In this document: positions 11,671 through 24,557 of the stretch, in pieces
Numbering within the stretch: the stretch's first letter is position 1
Layout: the number at the start of each line of letters is the position of its first letter
Source: Pachyseris speciosa
Lineage: Eukaryota > Cnidaria > Anthozoa > Scleractinia > Pachyseridae
Direction: 5' to 3'
Assembly: GCA_016490735.1 (NCBI GenBank)
Contig: JAEMWC010001101.1
Coordinates: forward strand, 106,001-170,000
DNA: 64,000 bases
Program-made: the position numbers and the translations under genes
The notes under the pieces: model-generated
The model's database searches: none
Seen by the model: only the letters and a program-made list of their open reading frames with translations
What the model was told of the DNA's origin: nothing

Positions 11671-11864
11671 AAACAGTGTAACGGGTGGTTACGTCGCTAC
11701 TTTTATCAAATTGTTATTTTTAGCAAATGCGCATGCGTAACCTCCGTGTACGCAGTTGCGTACCATATGGAGAACTCAATGAATACATCGTGGTATAAAA
11801 ATCGATAAATCTTATATATAGGCGTGGAGCGGAGCGGAACACAGCTGCGAGTAAGAAAGGGATT

Positions 11865-11902
<38 letters not shown>

Positions 11903-12060
11903 ACTGCCTACGGGTATCTGAAAGATGCAGCGAAGGACCAAGAACTCCAGGCCGGTATAAGCGACGCGCGGGTTGAAATCTCGGGCTTCATCGTGACGGT
12001 ACGACGCTCAGGCAACGCGTCCAGAGGTACCACTACCGGTTTTTTTGTTCTTGTCTGTTT
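11671..12060 (+). promoter_or_regulatory. Promoter-like block with TATA box in the tandem unit
   Basis: Begins at AACAGTGTAACGGGTGGTTA. It holds a palindromic TGCGCATGCG (11,728-11,737), which matches the NRF-1 consensus core, and TATATATA at 11,813-11,820 followed by a GC-rich GGCGTGGAGCGGAGCGG. It ends in a run of 7-11 T near 12,040. This could be the LTR or 5' UTR of a retroelement, or a pol II promoter carried by the repeat. Conserved at 14,281-14,660, 24,117-24,495 and 28,482-28,860. Transcription is inferred only from the motifs. Confidence 0.4.
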
Positions 12061-12109
12061 GTTTTAATTAACGTTGTCATTCGTTCCACTCTCCGTCTGG
12101 ATTAATAAT

Positions 12110-14473
12110 CTGGAAGAGATTGCAAGACGAGGATTTGAAGTTTGCTGCCAATGTAGACTTTTAGCTTCAAGAGGATTTTTTGTCTTAAAAACGTCAAGAC
12201 AAAAGTTGCATGTTTTTGGTGTTGTCGGAGGGTGTTCGAAGCCAAATGTTTGGTTTGCAACAGAATAAACGGTCATGTTACATGAAAATTGTGATTTTGG
12301 GGGTGGCAAAGTCTAAAGAACTCAGCATTTGGCTATCACATTGGCTCATTTCAACCACAGTCCGGAATTTGTGAAAGTTGAGGGTTTTCAAAGCATGCGT
12401 CCCTGAGGACGAATAAATTACAGAGCCAGACAGAAATGAGTTAATCGTGTACTGTATCTGAAGCTGAAGCTTTCAGGCGTAACAGTGTAACGGGTGGTTA
12501 CGTCTCTTCTTTTATTTAATTAACGTTGTCATTCGTCCACTCTCCGTCTGGTTTAAGAATCATTTTCAAAGTACTGTTGTTAGTCTGAACTTTTACATCA
12601 TCGTACGGGCTCTCGTTCACTGCGTTCCTCTTCACAATAATTCTTGAGCATACCAACGACATATGGAGACCGAACTTTTTCCGTTGCCGGTCCAAAACTG
12701 TGGAATGAACTACCATTATCTATTAGATGGTCAGAGGCTCTAACAATTTTTAAAGAAAGACTTGAAGACATATTTATTTAAGACTGCTTTAAGCTAACAA
12801 TCATAGTTTAAATAGCCTTTTTAACAATTATTAGATTTCTTTTTATTAACCTGAAATTTCTTTAGTTATAAAGTAGATATTGTAAAGAGCTATGAAGAAG
12901 TAGACAATTTAGTGCTATCTATATATCTGTCTGAATTCGGAAAAACGTGCCTCCAGAAATTTGGAGCCATTTGACCGAAATAGGTCCAAAACTGGCGTTG
13001 TTTGGAACCGAATTGCCCGGCAATCCCACCAAGGAGGGAAAAAGGGAGTGAGGTAGGAGAACGGTCTTCTAGTCTTTATAGTTTTTGAACGACAAAAAAC
13101 AGTGCACCAGTGAAGGCCACTTTAGTGCAGGTACCTTTTGTCAAATCCAGTTAGATATAAATGCTTATTATTATCATCACTTTGTCGGCCGTTGTGGCGC
13201 ATTTTTGGGGCTATAATAAAGAATTTGGCGGGCTAAAATGTATAAACCCGCTGAAATAAACCAGTCAAAAGTGTGAATCAAGTTATGGTACGATTTAAGC
13301 AGCCAATAGAAATTGAGAAGCCATTAAAATGTTGGCGCCGTTTTGTTGCAGCGTTGCACACTCAGTTCAATAAATTATTGCAAACTGTCACTTTAGCAAT
13401 TGCACAATTACATTCAACGCATAGAAATAAGTTAATCGATTTTTTTCTTTCATGTCTTTTACAATTCTTCACACTGAACTAATATGGGAAGAGTTTGTAA
13501 TTTTTAGCCAGCTTCGCTCGATAGTGTATTTTCTTTGTGGGAAAATAAAAGCGATTCAATCAATCAATCAATCAAAATCTTTATTTAAACACGGTAAGAT
13601 TCATCAGGTGAATTACAATTTAAAATACAATTACATAATTATTCCTAATAACAATAAACGTACGCTTAAAAAGTCTCTACAGTAAAATACAATTCTAAAC
13701 TAAACCTGTTTTCCATGAATGCCGTGTATTTAACTTAATTATATTTAACTAAAATGAAGGTTTAATAATTGCTTATTAAGATCTAGTGATTTTACTTGTC
13801 TTAGATTACAGGGTAGACTGTTCCAGAGAGTTGCACCTCTATAGCTAAAGCTCTTTTTTAGGTAGTTGGTTCTGGGTAAAGGGACATTTAATTTATTTGT
13901 AGAGTCTCTTAAGACATATCCTGACGTACTGCGCTCAGTGAACATAGTAGATTAAGTAGTCAGGAGCGAGATCATTGTAAACGCTAACTGTTTAGTTGTC
14001 AAGTTTGTTTTTTCAGTTTTTATTTCCTCAATGCCCTGCAAAGTGATAATAATAGTAACAGAGCTTATGTTCTTGGGCATAACTATGTTTTGGGCCCTTC
14101 GCAGAGCTCATTTTAGCCCGAGCCGCAAGGCGAGGGCTGAAATGAGTCTGAGTTAAGCCCAAAACATATTTATGACCACAAACATTAACTCTTTTGTTTT
14201 GATTATTATTATTGTTACTATTATCATTATTTTTATTATTATTATTATTATTATTATTGTTGTTGTTGTTGTTGCAATTAAACAGTGTAACGGGTGGTTA
14301 CGTCGCTACTTTTATCAAATTGTTATTTTTAGCTAATGCGCATGCGTAACCTCCGTGTACACAGTTGCGTACCACATGGAGAACTCAATGAATACATCGT
14401 GGTATAAATATCGATAAATCTTATATATAGACGTGGAGCGGAGCGGAACACAGCTGCGAGTAAGAAAGGGATT

Positions 14474-14511
<38 letters not shown>

Positions 14512-14716
14512 ACTGCCTACGGGTATCTGAAAGATGCAGCGAAGGACCAAGAACTCCAGGCCGGTATAAGCGACGCGCGGGTTGAAATCTCGGGCTTCAT
14601 CGTGACGGTACGACGCTCAGGCAACGCGTCCAGAGGTACCACTACCGGTTTTTTTTCTTGTCTGTTTGTTTTAATTAACGTTGTCATTCGTTCCACTCTC
14701 CGTCTGGATTAATAAT
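12110..14716. repeat. Tandem unit 2
   Basis: Near-identical copy of unit 1 with the same order of blocks. The LINE-a coding end is at 12,662-12,781 and the LINE-b coding end at 13,745-13,945 on the minus strand. Its foldback keeps the full hairpin tip. Confidence 0.9.
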
Positions 14717-16193
14717 CTGGAAGAGATTGCATGACGAGGAATTGAATTTTGCTGCCAATGTAGACTTTTAGCTTCAAGAGGATTTTTTGTCTTAAAAACT
14801 TCAAGACAAAAGTTGCATGTTTTTGGTGTTGTCGGAGGGTGTTCGAAGCCAAATGTTTGGTTTGCAACAGAATAAACGGTCATGTTACATGAAAATTTTG
14901 ATTTTGGGGGTGGCAAAGTCTAAAGAACTCAGCATTTGGCTATCACATTGGCTCATTTTAACCACAGTCCGGAATTGGTGAAAGTTGAGGGTTTTCAAGG
15001 CATGCGTCCCTGAGGACGAATAAATTACAGAGCCAGACAGAAATGAGTTAATCGTGTACTGTATCTGAAGCTGAAGCTTTCAGGCGTAACAGTGTAACGG
15101 GTGGTTACGTCTCTTCTTTTATTTAATTAACGTTGTCATTCGTCCACTCTCCGTCTGGTTTAAGAATCATTTTCAAAGTACTGTTGTTAGTCTGAACTTT
15201 TACATCATCGTACGGGCTCTCGTTCACTGCGTTCCTCTTCACAATAATTCTTGAGCATACCAACGACATATGGAGACCGAACTTTTTCCGTTGCCGGTCC
15301 AAAACTGTGGAATGAACTACCATTATCTATTAGATGGTCAGAGGCTCTAACAATTTTTAAAGAAAGACTTGAAGACATATTTATTTAAGACTGCTTTAAG
15401 CTAACAATCATAGTTTAAATAGCCTTTTTAACAATTATTAGATTTCTTTTTATTAACCTGAAATTTCTTTAGTTATAAAGTAGATATTGTAAAGAGCTAT
15501 GAAGAAGTAGACAATTTAGTGCTATCTATATATCTGTCTGAATTCGGAAAAACGTGCCTCCAGAAAATTGGAGCCATGTGACCGTAATAGGTCCAAAACT
15601 GGCGTTGTTTGGAACCGAATTGCCCGGCAATCCCACCAAGGAGGGAATAAGGGAGTGAGGTAGGAGAACGGACGGAGGAGAAGAGAGAAAAGCACTAATC
15701 ACTCTTCTAGTCTTTATAGTTTTTGAACGACAAAAAACAGTGCACCAGTGAAGGCCACTTTAGTGCAGGTACCTTTTGTCAAATCCAGTTAGATATAAAT
15801 GCTTATTATTATCATCACTTTGTCGGCCGTTGTGGCGCATTTTTGGGGCTATAATAAAGAATTTGGCGGGCTAAAATGTATAAACCCGTTGAAATAAACC
15901 AGTCAAAAGTGTGAATCAAGTTATGGTACGATTTAAGCAGCCAATAGAAATTGAGAAGCCATTAAAATGTTGGCGCCGTTTTGTTGCAGCGTTGCACACT
16001 CAGTTCAATAAATTATTGCAAACTGTCACTTTAGCAATTGCACAATTACATTCAACGCATAGAAATAAGTTAATCGATTTTTTTCTTTCATGTCTTTTAC
16101 AATTCTTCACACTGAACTAATATGGGAAGAGTTTGTAATTTTTAGCCAGCTTCGCTCGATAGTGTATTTTCTTTGTGGGAAAATAAAAGCGAT

Positions 16194-16234
<41 letters not shown>

Positions 16235-16480
16235 GAAAATCTTTATTTAAACACGGTAAGATTCATCAGGTGAATTACAATTTAAAATACAATTACATAA
16301 TTATTCCTAATAACAATAAACGTACGCTCCTACTACGCCTTTGGGAGTGTCTAGTTTTTTTTGAAGGTCAGTCCTAAGTACCTGCCGGGGGGAACGGCAA
16401 AGACCTTCCCTCCAAAAGCTTTTTTCATCTTGGTGTGCGCATGGGCAGGGCGTTTTTCAGTTTGAATCGTTCCTTGCGCC

Positions 16481-18102
16481 ATGTCAACTGCTGAGAATAA
16501 TTCTCAACCCATTACGAGTGCTGATAATTCGTGGAGTGATTTGAGTGCTGATCTTAGGATGTTAAATGCGGTTGCTGATGCAGCGGAGGCACTTATTAAT
16601 GATTCAGTGAGTTCTCCGCCTTGTGAGCCTGCGGATTGCGGTGGTCCTGGTACTTCTAGTGATGCTGCCCCTCCTACACGGTATGGCCGTTTGCATGCGA
16701 ATTTTACTACCTTGGAGCATGAACCAGATCGTCCTTGCTCGGCCTATTTTCGCACAGATGATTTTATTTCTACGAAGGATATTTTTGAGGCTTTAAACCG
16801 CGATGTGGCATCTCTTCGCAGTTTGTCCGCTGTATTCAGCGGAAACCTAATCGCGAGGTTCAACTTACCTTCTCTTCTCGCCGGATCAAGGATCGTTTTT
16901 TGGAGTTAACTACCTTCCGGATTAGCCGTAAATCCTATTATGTTCATTCTGCTGCTCGCCCCCTCACTTACCTGACGATATATGATGCACCTCACGAGCT
17001 CCCGGATTCTGCAATTATGGATCGGATCTCTGGTTATTGCAAAGTGATTTATCATCGTCGGGGTATGTGGTTTGATTACCCTGACGTTTTCAATGGTCTT
17101 CGTCATTATCAGGTGGAGCTTATTAGACCGGTTCCCTGTTTTATGCGTTTTGGCAGGTTTCTGGTCCGTTTCCATCATGATAAACAGCCTAAGACTTGCC
17201 GTAACTGTAATTCGCGAGAGCATCTTTCTAAGGATTGTCAGGAGATCATGTGTTTTAATTGTGAGCAGCTTGGTCACCTCGCTAAAGCTTGTGCTTCAGC
17301 TTAGGTCTGCTCTATTTGCATTTCCCAACATTATATGGCTATTGATTGCCCTCATTCTTGGTCTAAGAGGCGTTTTCGCGATCGCCCTGTGTCTGATAGT
17401 GATGATAGTGACAATGATGATCACCCTTCGGATAAGGATTATCCTGGTTTTGAGGATGATGCAGATGACAACATTTCGTCCTCTGATGTTGATGATGGTG
17501 CCGATATTGATGATGATGATGATATGGAGACCGCTGATGAGGATCATCAGCCTGATGTTGCCCCTGTTTCAGTGGCTTCGTCCGTGTCTTCAACTTTACC
17601 TACTGCCTCGAAGCCTTTATCCGTTTCTTCAGCTGTTTCTACGTGCGCTACACAGTCATCCCCTGTTGTTTTTGCTGTTGCATCTCCTGCTTCTTCTCAG
17701 CCTCCTTCTCGCGATGGCGCTGGATTCACGCCTGTTTCTTCTCCAACGTTGACACTGGTTAACTCTCGTTCTTACAGTCAAGTTTTGTCTTCTCCGGATC
17801 CGGGCTCTCCGAGTGGTAGCCCTGCGCTTTTTTCCTCAAGAATTCCGACTCCTACTCCGACTCCTACTTCGACTCCTTCTCCTCGATCTCAGCGTCCGCC
17901 TCCTTCGGTTTCTTCTGCTCGGCCTAGGCGCAAGGCTGCTGTCATTGCTGATCCTGCTCCGGTCCGGCAGCCGACTCGCCCTTCGAAAGTTGCTCGTCCA
18001 AAGATTTCTTCTCCTGGTTCTTCTGTCTCCTCGCCTGGTTCTCGTAAGCGTTCTTCTCCCATGGTTGATAATGTAATTGCGCGTAAATCGGCGCCATCCT
18101 AA
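16481..18102 (+). pseudogene. LINE copy 1 ORF1 (zinc-knuckle nucleic-acid-binding protein)
   Basis: Probably the RNA-binding protein of the LINE ribonucleoprotein. It reads in three consecutive frames (16,481-16,909, 16,900-17,304, 17,335-18,102), so at least two lesions break it. An N-terminal domain with 'LTTFRISRKSYYVHSA' is followed by knuckles CRNCNSREHLSKDC and CFNCEQLGHLAKAC and a degenerate third (CSICISQHYMAIDC). After an acidic Asp-rich stretch comes a long Ser/Pro-rich tail. The stop TAA (18,100-18,102) is two bases before the ORF2 ATG, which suits ORF2 translation by termination-reinitiation. The intact third knuckle of copy 2 (CCICRGLDHLANDC) supports the reading. Confidence 0.75.
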
Positions 18103-18104
18103 TT

Positions 18105-21100
18105 ATGAAGTTACTTTCTATCAATTCTCGCGGGTTTGATTCCCGTAAGCGTTCCTTAATTTTTGATTATTTTAAGGGTTTTGATTTCCTTTTTTTGCAA
18201 GAATCTCAAATTTCCAGTTCTGATCATATTGCTGCCCTGTCTGCCCGGTGGCCTGGTCCCAGTTTTTGGTCCCCAGCCATTGGCAGGCAGGGGGGTGTGG
18301 CAATTTTTGTTTCGGATTCTTTTGATGGCACTGTTTTATCATGGCGTAGGGATTCTGATGGTCGCGTTGTTAGCGTATTAGCTGCTTGTAATGAGTTTAG
18401 AATTAATTTTGTCAATATTTACGCTCCGGTTAACTTAACTGAGCGTTAAGTGTTTTTTGAAGATCTTCATGGTTTTTTTCTCCCGGCTGATGCTATTATC
18501 TTAGGTGGTGATTTCAACTGTTACGAGAGTGAGCTTGACAAGCTCGGTGGGAATGTTTCGATTGCTAATTATTTAACTGATTTTCGCTCTGCCTTTAGAC
18601 TTTCTGACGCTTGGCGTAAACTCCACCCCAGATTGCGGCAATGTTCTTGGTTTAATTCTGATTTTTCGATTGGCAGTCGCCTTGATAAGATTTTCGTTTC
18701 TTCTAATCTTTCTTCCTCTATTCAGTCGTGCGATATTCTCCCGTGTTGTTTTTCGGATCACGATTTTGTTAGTTTGCGCGTTTGTTTGAATACTAATTTT
18801 CCACGTGGCCCCGGTCTGTGGAAGTTTAATAATTCTTTGCTTTCTGATTCGGATTTTATTTCTTTGACATCTGATCGAATTTCTGATATTTCTACTTGTA
18901 TTGACAGTTTTTCCGCTGTTAGGGATTGGTGGGATTTTTTGAAGCGTTCTTTGCGTGCTGAAATTATTTCTTTTGCCAAGGCGAAGCGCAGGGATTTACA
19001 ACGCGAGCGTGTCAGGCTCACTAATTGTTTAATTTGTTATAAGCAGCGCCTTTGTCAGGGGGACAATTCTGTTATTCCACTAATTGCCTCCCTGGAGTCT
19101 CGGCTCAAAGCGCTTACCTTGAGGGATCTTGAGGGTGCCAAAATTCGTAGTCGCGTTCAGTGGATTGAAGAAGGTGAGAGACCGTCGCGTTTTTTCTTTA
19201 AGTTAGAGCGCGAGCGCATAGAGCACCATTCTTTGACTTCTATTTTAAATGCAGATGGAGTCGAGGTTTTCGCCCGTGAGGGAATTGAACAAGCGCACGT
19301 GCTTTTTTATACTGAATTGTTTTCCCCTGAGACTATTGATTCTGATTGTAAACAACAGCTTTTGCAGGGCTTTTCTCGTTCGCTTTCTGGAATTGATCGC
19401 GATTTCTGTGATGAGGTTATTTCTTTGCGTGAGCTTACCGAGTCTGTTAATTCTTGGCAAGTCTCCGGGCCCTGATGGTTTTACTGTTGAGTTTTATAGA
19501 GAATTTTGGCACCTTCTGGGCCCGGGGCTTCTGGGTCCCTTGCTTTTGCAAGTTTCTTTAAATAGTCTTAATGACAGTACTTTGGCTGACTCTATGAAAG
19601 GAAGTGCTACACGTCTGATTTTCAAGAAGCGAGGTGACAGGAAGAATTTGAAGAATTGGCGTCCTATCAGTCTGCTCAATGTAGATTACAAGATTATTTC
19701 TAAGGTGATCACTTCTCGTCTTTCTCGCGTTTTAGGGTCTGTTGTCGAGCCGGATCAAACTTGTTCTGTTCCGGGTCGATCGATCTCTTCCAATGTTGTT
19801 TTGTTGCGTGATGTTCTTGATTTCATTGAGCGGACTGATGAGACGGCAATTATTATCAGTCTAGATCAAGAGAAGGCTTTTGATCGCATTGATCGCTCTT
19901 TCTTAACTGACCTTCTCTGTCGCCTCGGCTTTGGTCCAATTTTTAGGAAATGGGTTCACACCTTTTATGACGGGGCTTATATGCAGATTCTTTTCAATTG
20001 ATGGCTGACCGAGAGGATTCCTTTGCGGCGGGGCGTGAGGCAGGGCGATCCTTTATCGCCCCTGCTTTATGTCTTGTGTGTCGAGGCTTTAGCCTGTCAA
20101 ATCCGCAATTGTCCGGAGATAAGGGGTTTTCTCTTGCTTGGCGCCAGGCCAAAGTTCGTTTATACGCTGATAACACTACCGCGCTTTTGAAGGATTTTAG
20201 ATCGTAAGTTAAACTTTTTGATGTCGTTTCTGTTTATGAGAAGGGTTCAGGTGCGAGGTTGAATAAATCTAAGACTGAGGCCATGTGGCTCGGGGCGTGG
20301 AGAGACCGCATGGACGAGCCACTTGGCCTTACGTGGGTTCGTAAGATGAAGGTTTTGGGGGTTGTTTTTGGCACGGTTCCTACAGAGATTGATAATTGGC
20401 AGCCGCGCTTGAATAAGCTTGAGAAATCCCTTAATCTTTGGAAATCTCGGTCGCTGTCTTTTGTTGGGAAGAGTCTGCTTATTAACGTTTTAGCTTTAAG
20501 TAAGTTGCTTTATTTCGGGAGGTTTCTTGTTTTGCCCGCGTGGGTGCTCGCGCGTGTTAACCAACTGATCTGGTATTTTCTTTGGGGCTCGCGTATTGAG
20601 ACCGTGAGCCGGAATACTTGTCTTTTACATCAGAGTGTTGGGGGTTTGGGTATTTGCAATTTGGCTTTGAAATGTGATGCCCTTCGCTTAAGCTGTATGA
20701 TTTCGACTGTTCGTTCCCCTGACGATTCTAGTTTTTTCCTGTGTCGATATTTTGTTGGCCGTCGCCTTTCATCCGCGCGGGCTGAGTGGGCTGGCTTGCG
20801 TGACTCTTCTATCCCTAACGCGAGCCTTCCCACTCCTTTCTATGATTCCTGTCTCCGTATACTTGATCAAGTTTCGTCTGTTGATGATTTAGTTTCTCGG
20901 AAGATTTATTTTTGTTTGCTTTCTCATCGTTCTTCTCCCCCTCTCGTCCCGTCCTTTTGGTCTTTGTTTCTCCCCCGCTCCTTCTCTCTCAGTGATCATT
21001 GGTCTCTTGTCCGTGATAATTTTTCTGAGAATTTCAAAAATGATCACCATGCGTGGGGTTAAAGTTCGTGATTCTTTGAAACGCTGCGGGTTATATTGAT

Positions 21101-21496
21101 TCTGATATTTGTGATCATTGTTTTTTGAATTGCCCTCGAGTTAAGAGAGTGTGGACTCATTTTCTACCGGCGCTTTCTCTTTTATTACGGTATGATTTTC
21201 GTGTTAATTGTTTGTTTGTCTTTTTCTTTTTGTGGCCCACGGTTTCTTTTAAGAGGGCCAGGGTTGCGCGTTTTCTTCTCAAGTCCGTCCTCTATGGCAT
21301 TTGGGTTTTTCGTAATAAAGCGACCTTTTACAATGGTAGAGAGGACCATAGGGCGCTTATTCGGTATATCTCGAATGATATTCGGAAGAGGATTTTACTT
21401 GATCACTTTCGTTTTTCTGAGTCTCGTTTTGCTGAGTTTTGGTTAATTGACGGCTTTTGTGCTTTAGAGGATGGGCATGTGAAGGTTACTATTTAG
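18105..21496 (+). pseudogene. LINE copy 1 ORF2 (endonuclease and reverse transcriptase)
   Basis: The endonuclease spans about 18,105-18,790, with LQES, GGDFN, SRLDKIF and SDHDF motifs present, broken only by an in-frame TAA at 18,447-18,449. The linker and RT follow: 'SPGPDGFTVEFYREF', 'NWRPISLLNVDYKI', motif A 'LDQEKAFDRID', then 'GVRQGDPLSPLLYVL' in a shifted frame around 20,024-20,070. The catalytic YADD box reads YADN at about 20,163, so a metal-binding aspartate is lost. Several frameshifts occur between 19,440 and 21,125. The C-terminal part (20,259-21,062 and 21,125-21,496) matches copy 2 closely. The element cannot be autonomous. Confidence 0.82.
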
Positions 21497-21941
21497 TCCC
21501 TTTTAGTCTTGTTTTATCTGTAGGCTGTTCGTAGTCTAGGGAATCAAAGGCCCTTTGTGAGGAATTTGTTTGGCCTCCGGCCTCAAGGACTTTATTTAGG
21601 GATTTTGCTTTTTCTATGCTTACTCCGGATGAACTTTGACTGAATTGTTGTACTTCTGAGTTTCGTGCGCCCAAGTTTGTATTATTTTTGTGTTGTATTT
21701 TAACAATAGGCTAGGGGCCGACTTATCTCTCCCTCACTGCCTACGGGTATCTGAAAGATGCAGCGAAGGACCAAGAACTCCAGGCCGGTATAAGCGACGC
21801 GCGGGTTGAAATCTCGGGCTTCATCGTGACGGTACGACGCTCAGGCAACGCGTCCAGAGGTACCACTACCGGTTTTTTTTTCTTGTCTGTTTGTTTTAAT
21901 TAACGTTGTCATTCGTTCCACTCTCCGTCTGGATTAATAAT

Positions 21942-23368
21942 CTGGAAGAGATTGCATGACGAGGATTTGAATTTTGCTGCCAATGTAGCTTCAAGAGGAT
22001 TTTTTGTCTTAAAAACTTCAAGACAAAAGTTGCATGTTTTTGGTGTTGTCGGAGGGTGTTCGAAGCCAAATGTTTGGTTTGCAACAGAATAAACGGTCAT
22101 GTTACATGAAAATTGTGATTTTGGGGGTGGCAAAGTCTAAAGAACTCAGCATTTGGTTATCACATTGGCTCATTTCAACCACAGTCCGGAATTTGTGAAA
22201 GTTGAGGGTTTTCAAAGCATGCGTCCCTGAGGACGAATAAATTACAGAGCCAGACAGAAATGAGTTAATCGTGTACTGTATCTGAAGCTGAAGCTTTCAG
22301 GCGTAACAGTGTAACGGGTGGTTACGTCTCTTCTTTTATTTAATTAACGTTGTCATTCGTCCACTCTCCGTCTGGTTTAAGAATCATTTTCAAAGTACTG
22401 TTGTTAGTCTGAACTTTTACATCATCGTACGGGCTCTCGTTCACTGCGTTCCTCTTCACAATAATTCTTGAGCATACCAACGACATATGGAGACCGAACT
22501 TTTTCCGTTGCCGGTCCAAAACTGTGGAATGAACTACCATTATCTATTAGATGGTCAGAGGCTCTAACAATTTTTAAAGAAAGACTTGAAGACATATTTA
22601 TTTAAGACTGCTTTAAGCTAACAATCATAGTTTAAATAGCCTTTTTAACAATTATTAGATTTCTTTTTATTAACCTGAAATTTCTTTAGTTATAAAGTAG
22701 ATATTGTAAAGAGCTATGAAGAAGTAGACAATTTAGTGCTATCTATATATCTGTCTGAATTCGGAAAAACGTGCCTCCAGAAATTTGGAGCCATTTGACC
22801 GAAATAGGTCCAAAACTGGCGTTGTTTGGAACCGAATTGCCCGGCAAGGAGGGAATAAGGGAGTGAGGTAGGAGAACGGTCTTCTAGTCTTTATAGTTTT
22901 TGAACGACAAAAAACAGTGCACCAGTGAAGGCCACTTTAGTGCAGGTACCTTTTGTCAAATCCAGTTAGATATAAATGCTTATTATTATCATCACTTTGT
23001 CTGCCGTTGTGGCGCATTTTTGGGGCTATAATAAAGAATTTGTCGGGCTAAAATGTATAAACCCGCTGAAATAAACCAGTCAAAAGTGTGAATCAAGTTA
23101 TGGTACGATTTAAGCAGCCAATAGAAATTGAGAAGCCATTAAAATGTTGGCGCCGTTTTGTTGCAGCGTTGCACACTCAGTTCATCAAATTATTGCAAAC
23201 TGTCACTTAAGCAATTGCACAATTACATTCAACGCATAGAAATAAGTTAATCGATTTTTTTCTTTCATGTCTTTTACAATTCTTCACATTGAACTAATAT
23301 GGGAAGAGTTTGTAATTTTTAGCCAGCTTCGCTCGATAGTGTATTTTCTTTGTGGGAAAATAAAAGCG

Positions 23369-23399
<31 letters not shown>

Positions 23400-24077
23400 G
23401 AAAATCTTTATTTAAACACGGTAAGATTCATCAGGTGAATTACAATTTAAAATACAATTACATAATTATTCCTAATAACAATAAACGTACGCTTAAAAAG
23501 TCTCTACAGTAAAATACAATTCTAAACTAAACCTGTTTTCCATGAATGCCGTGTATTTAACTTAATTATATTTAACTAAAATGAAGGTTTAATAATTGCT
23601 TATTAAGATCTAGAGATTTTACTTATCTTAGATTGCAGGGTAGACTGTTCCAGAGAGTTGCACCTCTATAGCTAAAGCTCTTTTTTAGGTAGTTGGTTCT
23701 GGGTAAAGGGACATTTAATTTATTTGTAGAGTCTCTTAAGACATATCCTGACGTACTGCGCTCAGTGAACATAGTAGATTAAGTAGTCAGGAGCGAGATC
23801 ATTGTAAACGCTAGCTGTTTAGTTGTCAAGTTTGTTTTTTCAGTTTTTATTTTCTCAATGCCCTGCAAAGTGATAATAATAGTAACAGAGCTTATGTTCT
23901 TGGGCATAACTATGTTTTGGGCCCTTCGCAGAGCTCATTTTAGCGAGGGCTGAAATGAGTCTGAGTTAAGCCCAAAACATATTTATGACCACAAACATTA
24001 ACTCTTTTGTTTTGATTATTATTATTGTTACTATTATCATTATTTTTATTATTTTTATTATTATTATTATTATTATT

Positions 24078-24110
<33 letters not shown>

Positions 24111-24310
24111 GCTGTTAAACAGTGTAACGGGTGGTTACGTCGCTACTTTTATCAAATTGTTATTTTTAGCAAATGCGCATGCGTAACCTCCGTGTACGCA
24201 GTTGCGTACCACATGGAGAACTCAATGAATACATCGTGGTATAAATATCGATAAATCTTATATATAGGCGTGGAGCGGAGCGGAACACAGCTGCGAGTAA
24301 GAAAGGGATT

Positions 24311-24348
<38 letters not shown>

Positions 24349-24557
24349 ACTGCCTACGGGTATCTGAAAGATGCAGCGAAGGACCAAGAACTCCAGGCCG
24401 GTATAAGCGACGCGCGGGTTGAAATCTCGGGCTTCATCGTGACGGTACGACGCTCAGGCAACGCGTCCAGAGGTACCACTACCGGTTTTTTTTTTTTCTT
24501 GTCTGTTTGTTTTAATTAACGTTGTCATTCGTTCCACTCTCCGTCTGGATTAATAAT
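21942..24557. repeat. Tandem unit 4
   Basis: Same block order as unit 1. Small differences: a 14-nt deletion at the foldback hairpin tip near 23,944, loss of CCCACCAA near 22,845, and a longer GTT run (24,080-24,115). The second plus-strand open frame is broken by a stop near 23,209. Confidence 0.9.

Larger units (their letters stand above)
16332..21712 (+). mobile_element. Tx1/L1-like LINE, copy 1
   Basis: Two-ORF non-LTR retrotransposon on the plus strand. ORF1 (16,481-18,102) has CCHC zinc knuckles; ORF2 (18,105-21,496) has an apurinic-type endonuclease, a reverse transcriptase and a long C-terminus. RT wording such as 'NWRPISLLNVDYKI' and 'LDQEKAFDRID' is typical of the L1/Tx1 branch. 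The 5' UTR (16,332-16,480) shares CAGTCCTAAGTACC with copy 2 at 47,436-51,938. The ~215-bp 3' UTR shares GGGATTTTG and AGGAATTTGTTTGGC with copy 2. It carries many stops and frameshifts. It does not have a clean duplication: about 828 bp of the host unit is missing at the insertion. Confidence 0.85.
14717..21941. repeat. Tandem unit 3, interrupted by a LINE
   Basis: Matches unit 1 up to AATAACAATAAACGTACGCT at about 16,330, and again from CTAGGGGCCGACTTATC at about 21,713. The ~828 bp that lie between these points in unit 1 (LINE-b end, foldback, microsatellite, start of the promoter block) are missing and replaced by a 5.4-kb LINE. It also has 31 extra bp (GACGGAGGAGAAGAGAGAAA and following) near 15,672, also seen in unit 5 and at 31,574. 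Confidence 0.88.

Noticed and set aside
17072..17752. 226-codon hydrophobic frame
   Set aside because: Out-of-frame shadow of the Ser/Asp-rich LINE ORF1; Leu/Ile richness arises from reading TCT/GAT-type codons in another frame.
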